Made by a program: the position numbers and the translations under genes. From the NCBI GenBank assembly GCA_937926105.1, contig CALANS010000008.1:1-56707 (forward strand): a stretch of DNA of 56,707 nt, given 5' to 3'. This document shows, piece by piece, positions 36,177-44,528 of this stretch. Source of the DNA: an uncultured Actinomycetes bacterium. GTDB taxonomy: Bacteria; Actinomycetota; Actinomycetes; Mycobacteriales; Nakamurellaceae. A model generated the notes under the pieces. It was given only the letters and a program-made list of their open reading frames with translations, made no database searches and was not told the origin of the DNA. The stretch's first letter is position 1, and every line of letters begins with the position of its first letter.

Positions 36177-37052
36177 TCACCCCCCGAGCCGAGCGGGCGT
36201 CACACCCAGCGCGTCGCAGGAGCGCTCGACGATCTCGTCGAAGGTGACGGGCCGGGACAGCACGTCCTGGTCGAAGGCGTAGATGGCCGCCCGACTGACC
36301 GGTCCGCGCAGCGCCTCGAAGCCACAGGGTGTGGTGTCGACGGGCCCCGGTGCCCGCGTGGCGTCGAGCACGGTGCGCATGGCGTCGTACATCGCGCAGA
36401 TCGCGGCGCTGGACTCCTGGGCGGCGGACTCGGAGACACCGACGACGTGGTTGATGGGCGCAAAGCCATGGCGCCTGGACCACTCCTCACCGGCCGCCGC
36501 CGCATCGGGAATGATGCGATGGACTCCGTCGACATCGGGTAGGTCGTTGCCCAAAATGGAGAAATCGACTGCGCCCGAGAGGAAGTCCGCGACCAGCCCC
36601 GGTTCCCTCGGCGCCCGTGGTACCCACGTGGGGTCCTGGTAGGGGCCAACATGTGCGGGCTCGTACGCCTGCCAGTGCACGGACCGCAGGTCCACGCCGT
36701 ACTCCTCGGCGAGGAACCCCCGTACCCAGACTCCGGTGGTCTGGCTCCAGGATCGAACACCGCCGCGGGACCCTGGGATGTCCGAGATCGCCATGTCGCG
36801 CATGCTCACCAGCGTGTGGTGCTGATAGCGCCCCAGCGTCGTAATGGGCAGCAGTACCACGGGGATGTCGAACGATACTGCCTGCAGCATCGTGACGATG
36901 GCGACCTCGCAGACGCCGAGGTCTCCCTGGAGGAATCCTGCAGACGCGCGATGGACCGGCTTGACAGTGCGTCGTTCGCAGGCGACGTCGCTGTCGTGTG
37001 CCGCGTCCTGCGCCGCGGCGGCCAGGTCGTCGCGTCCGATCACAATTTCCAT
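36177..37052 (-). CDS. 4,5-dihydroxyphthalate decarboxylase-family protein (paralogue 1)
   Basis: 291 residues from ATG at 37052 (GGAG 6 nt upstream). Belongs to the Pht5/NMT1-like family with a periplasmic-binding-protein fold. Shared family features are GVCEVAIVTML, a GVRSWSQTTGVWVRGFL block and EEYGVDLRSVHW. There is no signal peptide, which argues for a cytosolic enzyme rather than a binding protein. It is about 35 residues shorter at the N-terminus than paralogue 3 (51065-52039), lacking part of the first lobe, and has unusual changes there (QDAAHDSDVACERR), so it may be inactive or altered in specificity. Last gene of the minus-strand island. Confidence 0.75.
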   Translation of the reverse strand: MEIVIGRDDLAAAAQDAAHDSDVACERRTVKPVHRASAGFLQGDLGVCEVAIVTMLQAVSFDIPVVLLPITTLGRYQHHTLVSMRDMAISDIPGSRGGVRSWSQTTGVWVRGFLAEEYGVDLRSVHWQAYEPAHVGPYQDPTWVPRAPREPGLVADFLSGAVDFSILGNDLPDVDGVHRIIPDAAAAGEEWSRRHGFAPINHVVGVSESAAQESSAAICAMYDAMRTVLDATRAPGPVDTTPCGFEALRGPVSRAAIYAFDQDVLSRPVTFDEIVERSCDALGVTPARLGG

Positions 37053-37153
37053 GGTGGTCTCCGATCTGTCTGATGCACTGCTTGTCTCGCCGCGCCGATC
37101 TCGTCGCTGCGTGGCGCTGGTCGACGCGTTCGACGCGGCGGCCGGTCTGGTGG

Positions 37154-37990
37154 CTACCAGCGGCGGTCGAGCTGGTCCCGTACCGAGACCTCGAGGTCGC
37201 CGATGGTGTCGATGCTCAAGCGGAGGCGATCGCCGTCGGCGATCGAGCCCATTCCGTCGTGGTGCGTGCCGGTGGCGACGACATCGCCCGCGCTGAGGCC
37301 ACCGACCCGCGCCGCCAACTCGATCAGTGCGCTGATCGGTTCCGACATCTGCGCCGGCGTGAACCGCTGCCGGACCTCGCCGTTGACCGTGAGGCACACC
37401 TGCAGCGCGGTGGGATCCGGTACCTCGTTCCGGGTCGCGATCACCGGACCGAGCGGGCCGAAGGTGGCGAACGACTTCTTCTGGTAGTAGGTCGAGCCGA
37501 GATCCCGGGCGGACACGTCGATGAAGCCGGTGTAACCGAAGATGCACCGCGGATCTGCCGCGGCGCTCTCGTCGCTCACCTCGCGACCGACGACGACCGC
37601 GAGTTCCGCCTCATGGTGGAAGACCCGCGCCTGATCGGGCGGCAGCCGCACGACCTCCTGGTGGCCGATGATCGATCGCGGCGACTTCAGGAAGAAGTCC
37701 GCCTGTTTGGCCGTTCGATCGTCCAGGTAGTTCTTCACGGCGCACAGCAGCTGGCCGGGTTGTGGAACGGGGGGCCGCAGGGTCACCTGGTCGCGCCGGA
37801 TGCGCGGCTGGCCGTCGTCCCTGCTGCACCGCTCGAATCCGTCCTGGTCCGCCTCGTAACGGTCGATGATCTGAACGAGGCGCTGTTGCGGGAGGCTCTC
37901 GAGCCGGCCGGTGAGGCTTTCCGGAATCGGGACGATGTCGGTGCCCACCGCGAATCCGGGCACGAAGTCGTCGTAGAAGCACAGGAGCAT
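37154..37990 (-). CDS. Fumarylacetoacetate hydrolase-family protein
   Basis: 278 residues from ATG at 37990 (AAGGA 9 nt upstream). FAH-fold enzyme: a small N-terminal domain, then CAVKNYLD, the metal-binding H-x-E-x-E in VFHHEAELAVVVG, GYTGFIDVSARD, the substrate stretch KSFATFGPLGPVIAT and the C-terminal GDVVATGTHHDGMGSIADGD. Family members are hydrolases or hydratases of 2-keto acids (acylpyruvases, 2-oxopent-4-enoate hydratase, oxaloacetate decarboxylase). In this cluster it probably acts on an intermediate of aromatic-ring breakdown. Exact reaction unknown. Confidence 0.85.
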   Translation of the reverse strand: MLLCFYDDFVPGFAVGTDIVPIPESLTGRLESLPQQRLVQIIDRYEADQDGFERCSRDDGQPRIRRDQVTLRPPVPQPGQLLCAVKNYLDDRTAKQADFFLKSPRSIIGHQEVVRLPPDQARVFHHEAELAVVVGREVSDESAAADPRCIFGYTGFIDVSARDLGSTYYQKKSFATFGPLGPVIATRNEVPDPTALQVCLTVNGEVRQRFTPAQMSEPISALIELAARVGGLSAGDVVATGTHHDGMGSIADGDRLRLSIDTIGDLEVSVRDQLDRRW

Positions 37991-38217
37991 CTCAGGGGGT
38001 CCTTCCGTGATCGCCCGGCCAGCGGTGTCGGTGGCCTCGGCGGTCAACGTCGTTGGTGTGGTTATGTCGTGGTGCGTGGACGGGCGCCGCACGATCGCAC
38101 CGCAATGCGGGGGTGACGGCGCCGCGCGTCGCCGCCTCCGTATGGCGGGTCCCGCCGGGTCCCGCCGCGCGGGCGCTTCGGGTGTCGAGCGCGGCCGATG
38201 CTCGGCACCCGAAGCGA

Positions 38218-38946
38218 TCAGCGCGATGCGCGTTGCTGCTCGTACTCGCGAACGAAGCGTTCTGCGGGCGGCTGAACGTCGGTCAATGCGGCGCCCTGTT
38301 GCAGCTTCGCCAGCAGGAACTGGTCCATGTCGTCCTGCGCCACCGCAGCGTCGAGCACCTCAGTGATCTTGGCCGCGGGTATCACGACGACACCTTCGCG
38401 ATCTCCGAGGAGGTAATCGCCGGGCACGACCAGAACACCGCCGCAATCGACCGGAACATCGCTCTCGACCGCCTCGTGTGCGCTCCGGAAGGTCGCAGCA
38501 TGGAACCCGCCGGCGAAGATGGGCAGCCCCACCGCGGCGAGCCCGACGATGTCGCGGACGGCTCCGTCCGTGACCACCCCGGCCGCGCCGCGCTGTCGAA
38601 TGCGCTCGGCCATCAGGTCGCCCAGCACGCCCGCGGTGAGCACGCCTCTGGCGGCGAGGACGAGCACGTCGTCGGTGTGCAGATCCTCGATCAGCGGCAC
38701 CCGTGGATCCGATGTCGCCAAAACGGTCCCACGCAGCCCGGGCACGTCCTCTCGAAACGGCACGGTACGAATCGTTCTGGCTCGGCCCGCCAGAACCGTG
38801 TCGTCCGCCAGCGGTCTCAGACCCGAGACGAAGGATCGACGAAGGCCGACGCGCTGCAATGCTTGCTGGACGGTCCCCACGCTCAGCGAGCGCATCACCT
38901 CGATGACATTCCGCTCGCTCATGGAGTCATTGCTGGAACCGTTCAC
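38218..38946 (-). CDS. RraA/LigK-family aldolase (4-hydroxy-4-carboxy-2-oxoadipate aldolase-like)
   Basis: 242 residues. The class II aldolase motif of this family is present: LGDLMAERIRQRGAAGVVTD followed by GAVRD, where Arg-Asp bind substrate and metal. VDCGGVLVVPGDYLLGDREGVVVIP is also typical. Members cleave 4-carboxy-4-hydroxy-2-oxoadipate to pyruvate and oxaloacetate, or decarboxylate oxaloacetate; others (RraA) inhibit RNase E. Because a LigJ-type hydratase that makes this very substrate is in the same cluster, the aldolase role is the better guess. It has an N-terminal extension of about 20 residues. Confidence 0.83.
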   Translation of the reverse strand: MNGSSNDSMSERNVIEVMRSLSVGTVQQALQRVGLRRSFVSGLRPLADDTVLAGRARTIRTVPFREDVPGLRGTVLATSDPRVPLIEDLHTDDVLVLAARGVLTAGVLGDLMAERIRQRGAAGVVTDGAVRDIVGLAAVGLPIFAGGFHAATFRSAHEAVESDVPVDCGGVLVVPGDYLLGDREGVVVIPAAKITEVLDAAVAQDDMDQFLLAKLQQGAALTDVQPPAERFVREYEQQRASR

Positions 38947-38988
38947 GAAGACCTCCCGGTCACGACGCCGATCATTGTTGCCATACCT

Positions 38989-39903
38989 CTACTGATCGGT
39001 GTCGCCATCGGACTCGGCTGACAGGTCGATGTCGAGGAGTTTGGCGGGAACGACCTGCGTCATCAGGTGGATGTCATCGGTAGACACACCCTCCTTGTTC
39101 AGCATGGCGCAGAATGTGTTCAGGGTGATCGGCGGCATCGGGTTGAACGGCTGACCTCCGTCCGTGATGAGCGCGCAGTGGTCGGCGCCGTAGGTGGCGA
39201 TGAACTCGACGACCTCAGAGAACTTTCGCTTCAGCATGACGGGGTTGTAGGCATTGGGGGACAGGTTCATCGTCGCCCCAAGGTCGACCAACGTGCGCAG
39301 AGACTCCGGGCTGAAGAACGCCGGATGGCTGTTGGGGTGTTCGATGACAAGTTTGCGGATCCCCAGCTCGGCGGCCCGTTCGAATAGCGGAACCGCCTCG
39401 TCCTCCGGCAGGTGGCCGTTCGACACGATGACGTCCGGATGATCGGCGATGAAACGGAGAATGTCGTCGACCTCGGGGGTCACCTTGCCGTGGTCGTCGA
39501 CGGTGCGCAGCGCGACGAACGGCAGGCCGAAGCCGTGCGCGCTCATCGGAGACGGTGGCAGGTTTCCGGACTCCTGGCGCTTGACCGTCATGGCGGTGTC
39601 GCAGGTGGGGAACATGACGACGCGGGCGCCGCCGGCGATCGCGCCCTTGACGGTGCGCAGGCTCAGGCCGCCGACGGTGGCGTTCAACGTGATGCCGCCG
39701 AAGACCCGGACGCCGGGTACCACGCGATCTGTCAGGACCGCCTTGAGGAAAGACGGGTAGGCGTGGTCCTTGAGCACGATGGCTCGCATCCCCGCATCGG
39801 CGGCGGCGGTGGCGATGTCGATGCTGTCGGCGAGTCGGTCGATCACGTCGGGGGCGGAGTGGATGTGCAGGTCGATGGCACCACGGGCGAAGTCGGGTCT
39901 CAT
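38989..39903 (-). CDS. DUF6282 metal-dependent hydrolase
   Basis: 304 residues from ATG at 39903 (GAGGAG about 10 nt upstream). A TIM-barrel hydrolase of the amidohydrolase/PHP type: AIDLHIHSAPDV gives the first His pair, AIVLKDHAYPSF, VIVSNGHLPEDEA and KLVIEHPNSHPAFF carry further metal-type His residues, and DHCALITDGGQPFNP a late Asp. Such proteins recur in catabolic clusters but have no assigned substrate. Placed between the ABC ATPase and the aldolase gene, so likely an enzyme of the same pathway. Confidence 0.8.
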   Translation of the reverse strand: MRPDFARGAIDLHIHSAPDVIDRLADSIDIATAAADAGMRAIVLKDHAYPSFLKAVLTDRVVPGVRVFGGITLNATVGGLSLRTVKGAIAGGARVVMFPTCDTAMTVKRQESGNLPPSPMSAHGFGLPFVALRTVDDHGKVTPEVDDILRFIADHPDVIVSNGHLPEDEAVPLFERAAELGIRKLVIEHPNSHPAFFSPESLRTLVDLGATMNLSPNAYNPVMLKRKFSEVVEFIATYGADHCALITDGGQPFNPMPPITLNTFCAMLNKEGVSTDDIHLMTQVVPAKLLDIDLSAESDGDTDQ

Positions 39904-39964
39904 ACTTTCTCTGCTCCTCGGTCTAAGAAGGGCCAATGAATGCGAGCGCAGCGCAGGCGGATGC

Positions 39965-41182
39965 CTATTCGGGCACGCACAGGGAATGTTGTGGATCGAA
40001 TGTGACGGTGACTTCACCACCAACCGCGGCTTGCACGTCGGTCGGAACGACGGCGGTGATGCGAACGTCGCCCGCCACCAGGATCAATTGCTGGGTGTGT
40101 CCGAGATACTCCGAGCTCTCCACGCGAGCGCGCACGGTCCCGGCGCCCGGGTCCGCGGGGTGGGTGTCGGTCACGGACACCCGCTCGGGGCGGATGCACA
40201 CGAAGCAGGCGTCGCCGACTGCCCGGGTCGAACCGGATGCCGGGCGGGCATCGCACCGCAGCATGCCGATGCTGGTCTGCACGACCACGCTGTCGCCACT
40301 GCTGGTGATGGTGCCGGATAGCAGGTTCGCGTTGCCGATGAAGTTCGCCGCGAAGGCCGATGCCGGGCGCTCGTAGAGCTCGCGTGGCGAACCGACCTGC
40401 TCGATCCGTCCGCTGTTCATGACGGCGATGTGATCGGATAGCGCGAGCGCCTCGCCCTGGTCGTGGGTCACGTAGAGCGTCGTCACGCCAAACTCTTGTT
40501 GGAATGTCTTGAGTTCGCTGCGCAGCCGGGTCCGAAGCTTCGCGTCGAGGTTCGACAACGGCTCGTCCAGCAAGAGGATCTCGGGTTGACACAGCAGGGC
40601 GCGTGCGAGGGCCAGACGCTGCTGCTGGCCACCGCTGAGGTCGGTGGCCCACTTGTCGGCCAACTCCTCGAGCCCCAACCGCTCCAGGACGTCCATGGCA
40701 CGACGCCTGCTGCCGGCGCGGTCCCGGGACTTGAGGCGCCCGTGCCGCAGCGGGAACTCGGCGTTGTCGATGACCTTCATGTGCGGCCAGATGCCGTAGG
40801 ACTGCGGTACCAGGCCCAGGGCACGTTGCTCCGTGCTGACATTGTGGCCCGTTCGGGACGAGAAGACCACTGTGTCGCCGATACTGATCTCGCCCGCATC
40901 GGGGTCGACCAGCCCGGCCACACACCGCAGCGTGGTGGTCTTTCCGCAGCCACTGGGCCCGACCAGGGTGAAGAACGATCCGCTGGGTATCTCGAAGGAC
41001 ACGGTGTCAACGCCCGCGCCGGCTGCGTCACCGTCGAACGGCGAGTACGCCTTGGTGAGCTGCTGCACCCGCAAGCCGCTGGCGAGCTTCCCGTCGTCGA
41101 GTCCACCCGTAGCCGCATCGGTGCGAGCAGGATAGTCGCGGTGAGAACGGGGGGAGTGGCTGCTGTCGGTGGCGGACATCAT
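39965..41182 (-). CDS. ABC importer ATPase, Fe3+/spermidine/thiamine class
   Basis: 405 residues; start overlaps the permease stop by 4 bp (ATGATG gives two adjacent possible starts). The nucleotide-binding domain has Walker A LVGPSGCGKTTTLR, Q-loop LVPQSYGIWPHM, signature LSGGQQQRLALARAL, Walker B ILLLDEPLSNLDAK and the switch His in YVTHDQGEALAL. The C-terminal 120 residues form a TOBE domain (IRPERVSV). About 35 variable residues precede the domain. It energises the permease encoded just upstream. Confidence 0.93.
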   Translation of the reverse strand: MMSATDSSHSPRSHRDYPARTDAATGGLDDGKLASGLRVQQLTKAYSPFDGDAAGAGVDTVSFEIPSGSFFTLVGPSGCGKTTTLRCVAGLVDPDAGEISIGDTVVFSSRTGHNVSTEQRALGLVPQSYGIWPHMKVIDNAEFPLRHGRLKSRDRAGSRRRAMDVLERLGLEELADKWATDLSGGQQQRLALARALLCQPEILLLDEPLSNLDAKLRTRLRSELKTFQQEFGVTTLYVTHDQGEALALSDHIAVMNSGRIEQVGSPRELYERPASAFAANFIGNANLLSGTITSSGDSVVVQTSIGMLRCDARPASGSTRAVGDACFVCIRPERVSVTDTHPADPGAGTVRARVESSEYLGHTQQLILVAGDVRITAVVPTDVQAAVGGEVTVTFDPQHSLCVPE

Positions 41183-42831
41183 CTTCTAGCCGTCCTCTGT
41201 CGCGTCGCGGATGAATTCAGTAGCAGCGTCATGAGCAGCGTGACCACCAGGACCATGAGGGAGAGCGCGCTCGCTTCCGGATACGAGGCGTTCTGTTCGA
41301 ACAGTTGCCAGATCATCACGACCACCGTGCTGACGCTGCCGGTGCTCAGCAGCAGTGCGATCGGAAGCTCGCCGATGGCGTGCGCGAACACCCACAGCCA
41401 CGTGCGGATGATCGCCGGGCGGATCAACGGCACGGTGATCCGCCACGCAATCGTGGTGCGTGACGCGCCGGCGACGCTGGCCACCTCGCTGAGGTCGGAG
41501 CCGACCTGCAGCAAGGCGGTGTGCATCATGCGGCTGGCGCGGGGTAGGAAGCGAGTGGTGAAGGCGATGACGAAGATCCAAAAGGTGCCGTACACCGGCA
41601 GCGGCGCCCACAGGTACAGGAACAGGATGGCGGTGCCCAACACGACGGCCGGAACCCCATACACCAAGGTCGTGGAGTCCAGCAGCCGGCGGGCACCCCT
41701 GAACCGGTTGTTGACCACGGACGAGGCGATCCAATACGTCAGCGCGACGACCAGGGTCGCCGTCAGGACGCTGACCAGAACGGTGTTGATCACGGTGGGA
41801 ATCAGCGTCGGCATGCCCAGGACCTTGGCGTAGTTGTCCAGGCTGATCAGCCGGAACGCCTCGACACTGGGCGCTTGCATGAACGGCATCAGGCTGGCCC
41901 ATACCATGCTGGCGATCGGCAGCAGGATTCCGATCACCAGGTAACCGAGGATCAATGCCAGCAGGGGGTACCGCCAGACGCTCAGCCTGACGAGAGCGGG
42001 ACGATATCCCTTGCCCGTCACGACCTGGTAGCGATTGCTGTTGCGCAACAGCCGGTTGTAGAAGGTCAGCATGACGACCGTGATGACCAGCAGGACGACT
42101 CCGTAGCTGCTGGCCTTGCCGTAGTTCGGCACCCCGCCCGCCGGCTGCAGCGCCTCCTGGATCAGGCTGCTGAACACGAAGGTTCTGTTCGGTAGCCCGA
42201 GGATCGCGGGAATGGCGAAGATTTCGATGGCGATGACCACCATCAGCATGCTGGCGGCCCCGGTGGCCGGAGCGACCAACGGCAGCACCACCCGGCGCAT
42301 CCGGGTCGCCCATCGTGCGCCGGTGCTGGCGGCCACGTCCTCCAGCTCGGTGTTGAGCTGCGCCAGCTGGGGAGCGATCATCAGGTACATGCTGGGCACG
42401 CTGAAGATCGCCGTCACGATCACCATGCCGTACAGGGAATAGATGTTGAAGTTGATGCCCAACGACTGCAGCGCGAGCGAGACGGGGCCGTTGACTCTGT
42501 TGCCCACGAGCACCCACGCGATGGCGAAGACCGTTGCGGGGGTGGCCATCGGAGCAAGGACGAACGACCCGAGCACGCGCCGGCCGGGCAGGTCGGTGCG
42601 CTCCAGGAGGTAGGCCATTCCCAGGCTCAGCACCAACGTCAGGGCAAGGCTCCCGACGACGTAGATCAGGGTGTTGGCGGTGACCTCGAGGATCTGCGGG
42701 TTGGAGAAGATCGCGACGAAGTTGGCGAATGAGAACCCGGAGACCTGGAAGGGAAGTTCCGTCGTGGTCGGCTTGAGGCTGCTGTAGATCAGGGCGATGA
42801 TCGGTGTCAGGATGATCAGCGCGACCAGCAC
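41179..42831 (-). CDS. ABC importer permease, fused two-domain (FbpB/ThiP type)
   Basis: 550 residues from GTG at 42831. Two BPD_transp_1 domains in one chain, about twelve membrane helices, with EAA-loop sequences around EDVAASTGARWATRMRRVVL and SEVASVAGASRTTIAWRITV. Such fused permeases pair with single ATPases in importers for ferric iron, thiamine, polyamines or small organic anions. The frame stays open for 42 codons upstream of the GTG and that part reads like a normal cytosolic tail (RQAGSRPNIAQF), yet it has no ATG, GTG or TTG, only a rare ATT near 42948. The start is therefore uncertain. Confidence 0.88.
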   Translation of the reverse strand: MLVALIILTPIIALIYSSLKPTTTELPFQVSGFSFANFVAIFSNPQILEVTANTLIYVVGSLALTLVLSLGMAYLLERTDLPGRRVLGSFVLAPMATPATVFAIAWVLVGNRVNGPVSLALQSLGINFNIYSLYGMVIVTAIFSVPSMYLMIAPQLAQLNTELEDVAASTGARWATRMRRVVLPLVAPATGAASMLMVVIAIEIFAIPAILGLPNRTFVFSSLIQEALQPAGGVPNYGKASSYGVVLLVITVVMLTFYNRLLRNSNRYQVVTGKGYRPALVRLSVWRYPLLALILGYLVIGILLPIASMVWASLMPFMQAPSVEAFRLISLDNYAKVLGMPTLIPTVINTVLVSVLTATLVVALTYWIASSVVNNRFRGARRLLDSTTLVYGVPAVVLGTAILFLYLWAPLPVYGTFWIFVIAFTTRFLPRASRMMHTALLQVGSDLSEVASVAGASRTTIAWRITVPLIRPAIIRTWLWVFAHAIGELPIALLLSTGSVSTVVVMIWQLFEQNASYPEASALSLMVLVVTLLMTLLLNSSATRQRTARR

Positions 42832-43054
42832 GATCAGTACGAACTGCGCGATGTTTGGTCGGCTGCCCGCTTGACGCCCGTGTCGTGGCGATGCGGCTTG
42901 AGCGGTGGCCGACCCCGCGACGTCTGCGTCGCGTTCGACCTGCTGCGTCCTGTTAATCGCTCTGCCCTACTCGGTTGGGTGGGGTTGTCGGGGGGCTTAC
43001 CGCAGTCAGTTCCAGCTGAATGCGAGCTTCCGGACCCGGATCGGTGGGCGGCCA

Positions 43055-43085
43055 TGGGTGCCCGCCGATCCAGCGCGGGCACCCA
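43055..43085 (-). terminator. Stem-loop between binding-protein and permease genes
   Basis: TGGGTGCCCGC (43055-43065) pairs perfectly with 43075-43085 around a 9-nt loop, 11 bp after the binding-protein stop codon. No T-tract. It may end some transcripts or protect the upstream mRNA, giving more binding protein than permease. The rest of 42832-43095 holds only the open permease upstream frame. Confidence 0.65.
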
Positions 43086-43095
43086 CGGCGGCATG

Positions 43096-44274
43096 TCATC
43101 CGTCGGCGCTGGCGCCAAGCGCGGCCTGGACCTTGGGGAAGAAGTCGCTGAGCAACTCGTACTGCTTGGCGTCCACGATGCCCTTCCATTCGATTCCAGC
43201 GTCGCAGAGCGCCTGCACCACCGCGGTCTTGTCGGTGCCGGTGCAGTCCGTCGATGGTGGAATGATCGCGTTGTTGCCTTTGGCGAGCTCTGCCTGACCG
43301 GCGGGCGAGGCAAGGAACGACGCCAGCAGGGTGGCGGCAGCCTGGTGCGGTGCACCCTTCGGAACGTACAGGTACGCCTCATTGCCGGTGATGGGCGAGA
43401 TCGGGGCAAGGGCGATCGGCGCCCCCTTGGCCTGGTCGTCCAGCAGGTTGTTCATCAGCGTGTTGGAGATCGCCACCTGGCCGGAAACCATCATCGCGTG
43501 CGACTGGGTGGCGTTGGGGGTGAAGTGCGGATCCTGGGCTGCCAGCTTCTTCGCGTATGCGATGCCTGCGTCAGGTCCGCCCAACGCGTCGTCCGTGGCC
43601 CAGACCGTCATGAAGGAACCGCGGGCCTCCAAACCGAGCTTGCCGCCCTTCCACTGGGGATCCAGCAGGTCGTCCCAGGACTTCGGCACATTGTCGGCCG
43701 ACACGACGTTGGTGTTGTAGGCGAACACCTTCGGCACGGACCAGATGTAGACGAAGTCGTCCATGATCTGGTCCTTCGGGACCCCGTATTTCGCCCAGTC
43801 CACGGTCTGCACGATCGGCAGCGCCGCCTCGACGGTGAGGCCACCCGCGTTGGCCACGTCGATGGTCACCTTGTTGGCGGACTCCTCGAGCTTCAACTGG
43901 GTCACCTGGTCGGGTGCCTTCTTGTCCGTGTACTGGACCTCAATGCCCGGATACGCCTTCTCGAACGCGTCGATGGCGGGCTGCATCTGATCCTGGGCCT
44001 TGGGTGCGAACCAGACGACGGTTCCCTCCGCCTTGGCGGCCGTGTAGAGCTCATTCAGGGTGGCGTCGCCGTCGGGGGGCTGGCCCCCCGATGCGGTGGT
44101 GTCGTCCGTGGTGCCGGACGCCGCCGGAGTGCCGGCCGCGCTGTTGGAGGCGGGCTCGCCGGACGTCTGGCTACCCGGCTGGTCGCTGCTGCCGCAGGCG
44201 GCGAGCGCCAGTGCGACGATGCCGATCAGCGCCATACCGGTTGACCGGCGGGCGGTGGATCCTCGGTGCTGCAT
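43096..44274 (-). CDS. ABC importer solute-binding lipoprotein
   Basis: 392 residues from ATG at 44274 (GAAGGGA 9 nt upstream). Lipoprotein signal with lipobox LAAC near residue 27, then a Ser/Thr/Gly-rich linker, then a family-1 binding domain of the ferric-iron/organic-anion type (EGTVVWFAPKAQDQMQPAID, FEKAYPGIEVQY, WDDLLDPQWKGGKLGLEARG, ITGNEAYLYVPKGAPHQAAA). No run of tyrosines typical of iron ligands stands out, so an organic carboxylate is as likely as iron. First gene of the operon, behind a near-consensus promoter. Confidence 0.9.
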   Translation of the reverse strand: MQHRGSTARRSTGMALIGIVALALAACGSSDQPGSQTSGEPASNSAAGTPAASGTTDDTTASGGQPPDGDATLNELYTAAKAEGTVVWFAPKAQDQMQPAIDAFEKAYPGIEVQYTDKKAPDQVTQLKLEESANKVTIDVANAGGLTVEAALPIVQTVDWAKYGVPKDQIMDDFVYIWSVPKVFAYNTNVVSADNVPKSWDDLLDPQWKGGKLGLEARGSFMTVWATDDALGGPDAGIAYAKKLAAQDPHFTPNATQSHAMMVSGQVAISNTLMNNLLDDQAKGAPIALAPISPITGNEAYLYVPKGAPHQAAATLLASFLASPAGQAELAKGNNAIIPPSTDCTGTDKTAVVQALCDAGIEWKGIVDAKQYELLSDFFPKVQAALGASADG

Positions 44275-44372
44275 GGGCTCGATCCCTTCGCTGTTTTCGT
44301 TGATCGAAGCTGACGATGAGAGGACTCGCGTCGCGTAGATGGCAAGCCGCGATGTAGCGAGCAATTCCAGAG

Positions 44373-44385
44373 ATTGTAGAACAGA
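44373..44385. promoter_or_regulatory. Putative GntR/FCD operator A
   Basis: ATTGTAGAACAGA fits the FadR-type pattern tnGTnnnACna with flanks shared by the other sites in this island. It overlaps the -10 box of the importer promoter, so binding would block transcription. Confidence 0.6.
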
Positions 44386-44401
44386 TAGGTGGATATGTCA
44401 A
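44373..44401 (-). promoter_or_regulatory. Near-consensus promoter of the ABC importer operon
   Basis: On the minus strand TTGACA (44396-44401) and TACAAT (44373-44378) are exactly 17 nt apart. The start of transcription would be near 44366, giving a leader of about 92 nt to the binding-protein ATG. A GT-N3-AC operator (44373-44385) covers the -10 box. Confidence 0.85.
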
Positions 44402-44412
44402 TGGTGGCCAAC

Positions 44413-44429
44413 TGCATTGTGCCAATGCA
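44413..44429. repeat. 17-bp inverted repeat upstream of the importer promoter
   Basis: TGCATTG-TGC-CAATGCA, perfect 7-bp arms, 12 bp upstream of the -35 box. Its spacing differs from the GT-N3-AC sites, so it may serve another regulator. Confidence 0.6.
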
Positions 44430-44469
44430 GCGCGACATCTGGGAACCTTGGCGCCTATCGAAAGATGTG

Positions 44470-44482
44470 ATTGTTCTACGAG
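44470..44482. promoter_or_regulatory. Putative GntR/FCD operator B
   Basis: ATTGTTCTACGAG, GT-N3-AC type, centred 97 bp from operator A, close to the end of the upstream amidohydrolase gene. It could help repression by DNA looping. Confidence 0.5.
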
Positions 44483-44528
44483 ACGAATCCAGGCGCGATG
44501 GTGGTGCCGACGGCCGAACCGCGGCGGG

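Noticed and set aside
38218..38946. RraA as RNase E inhibitor
   Set aside because: Family motif cannot separate the two roles, but the LigJ-type gene in the same cluster makes the aldolase role more likely.
43096..44274. Ferric-iron uptake as the role of the ABC importer
   Set aside because: The family includes iron importers, but no iron-ligand tyrosine cluster, siderophore gene or Fur/IdeR-like site was seen, and all neighbours are carbon-catabolic.
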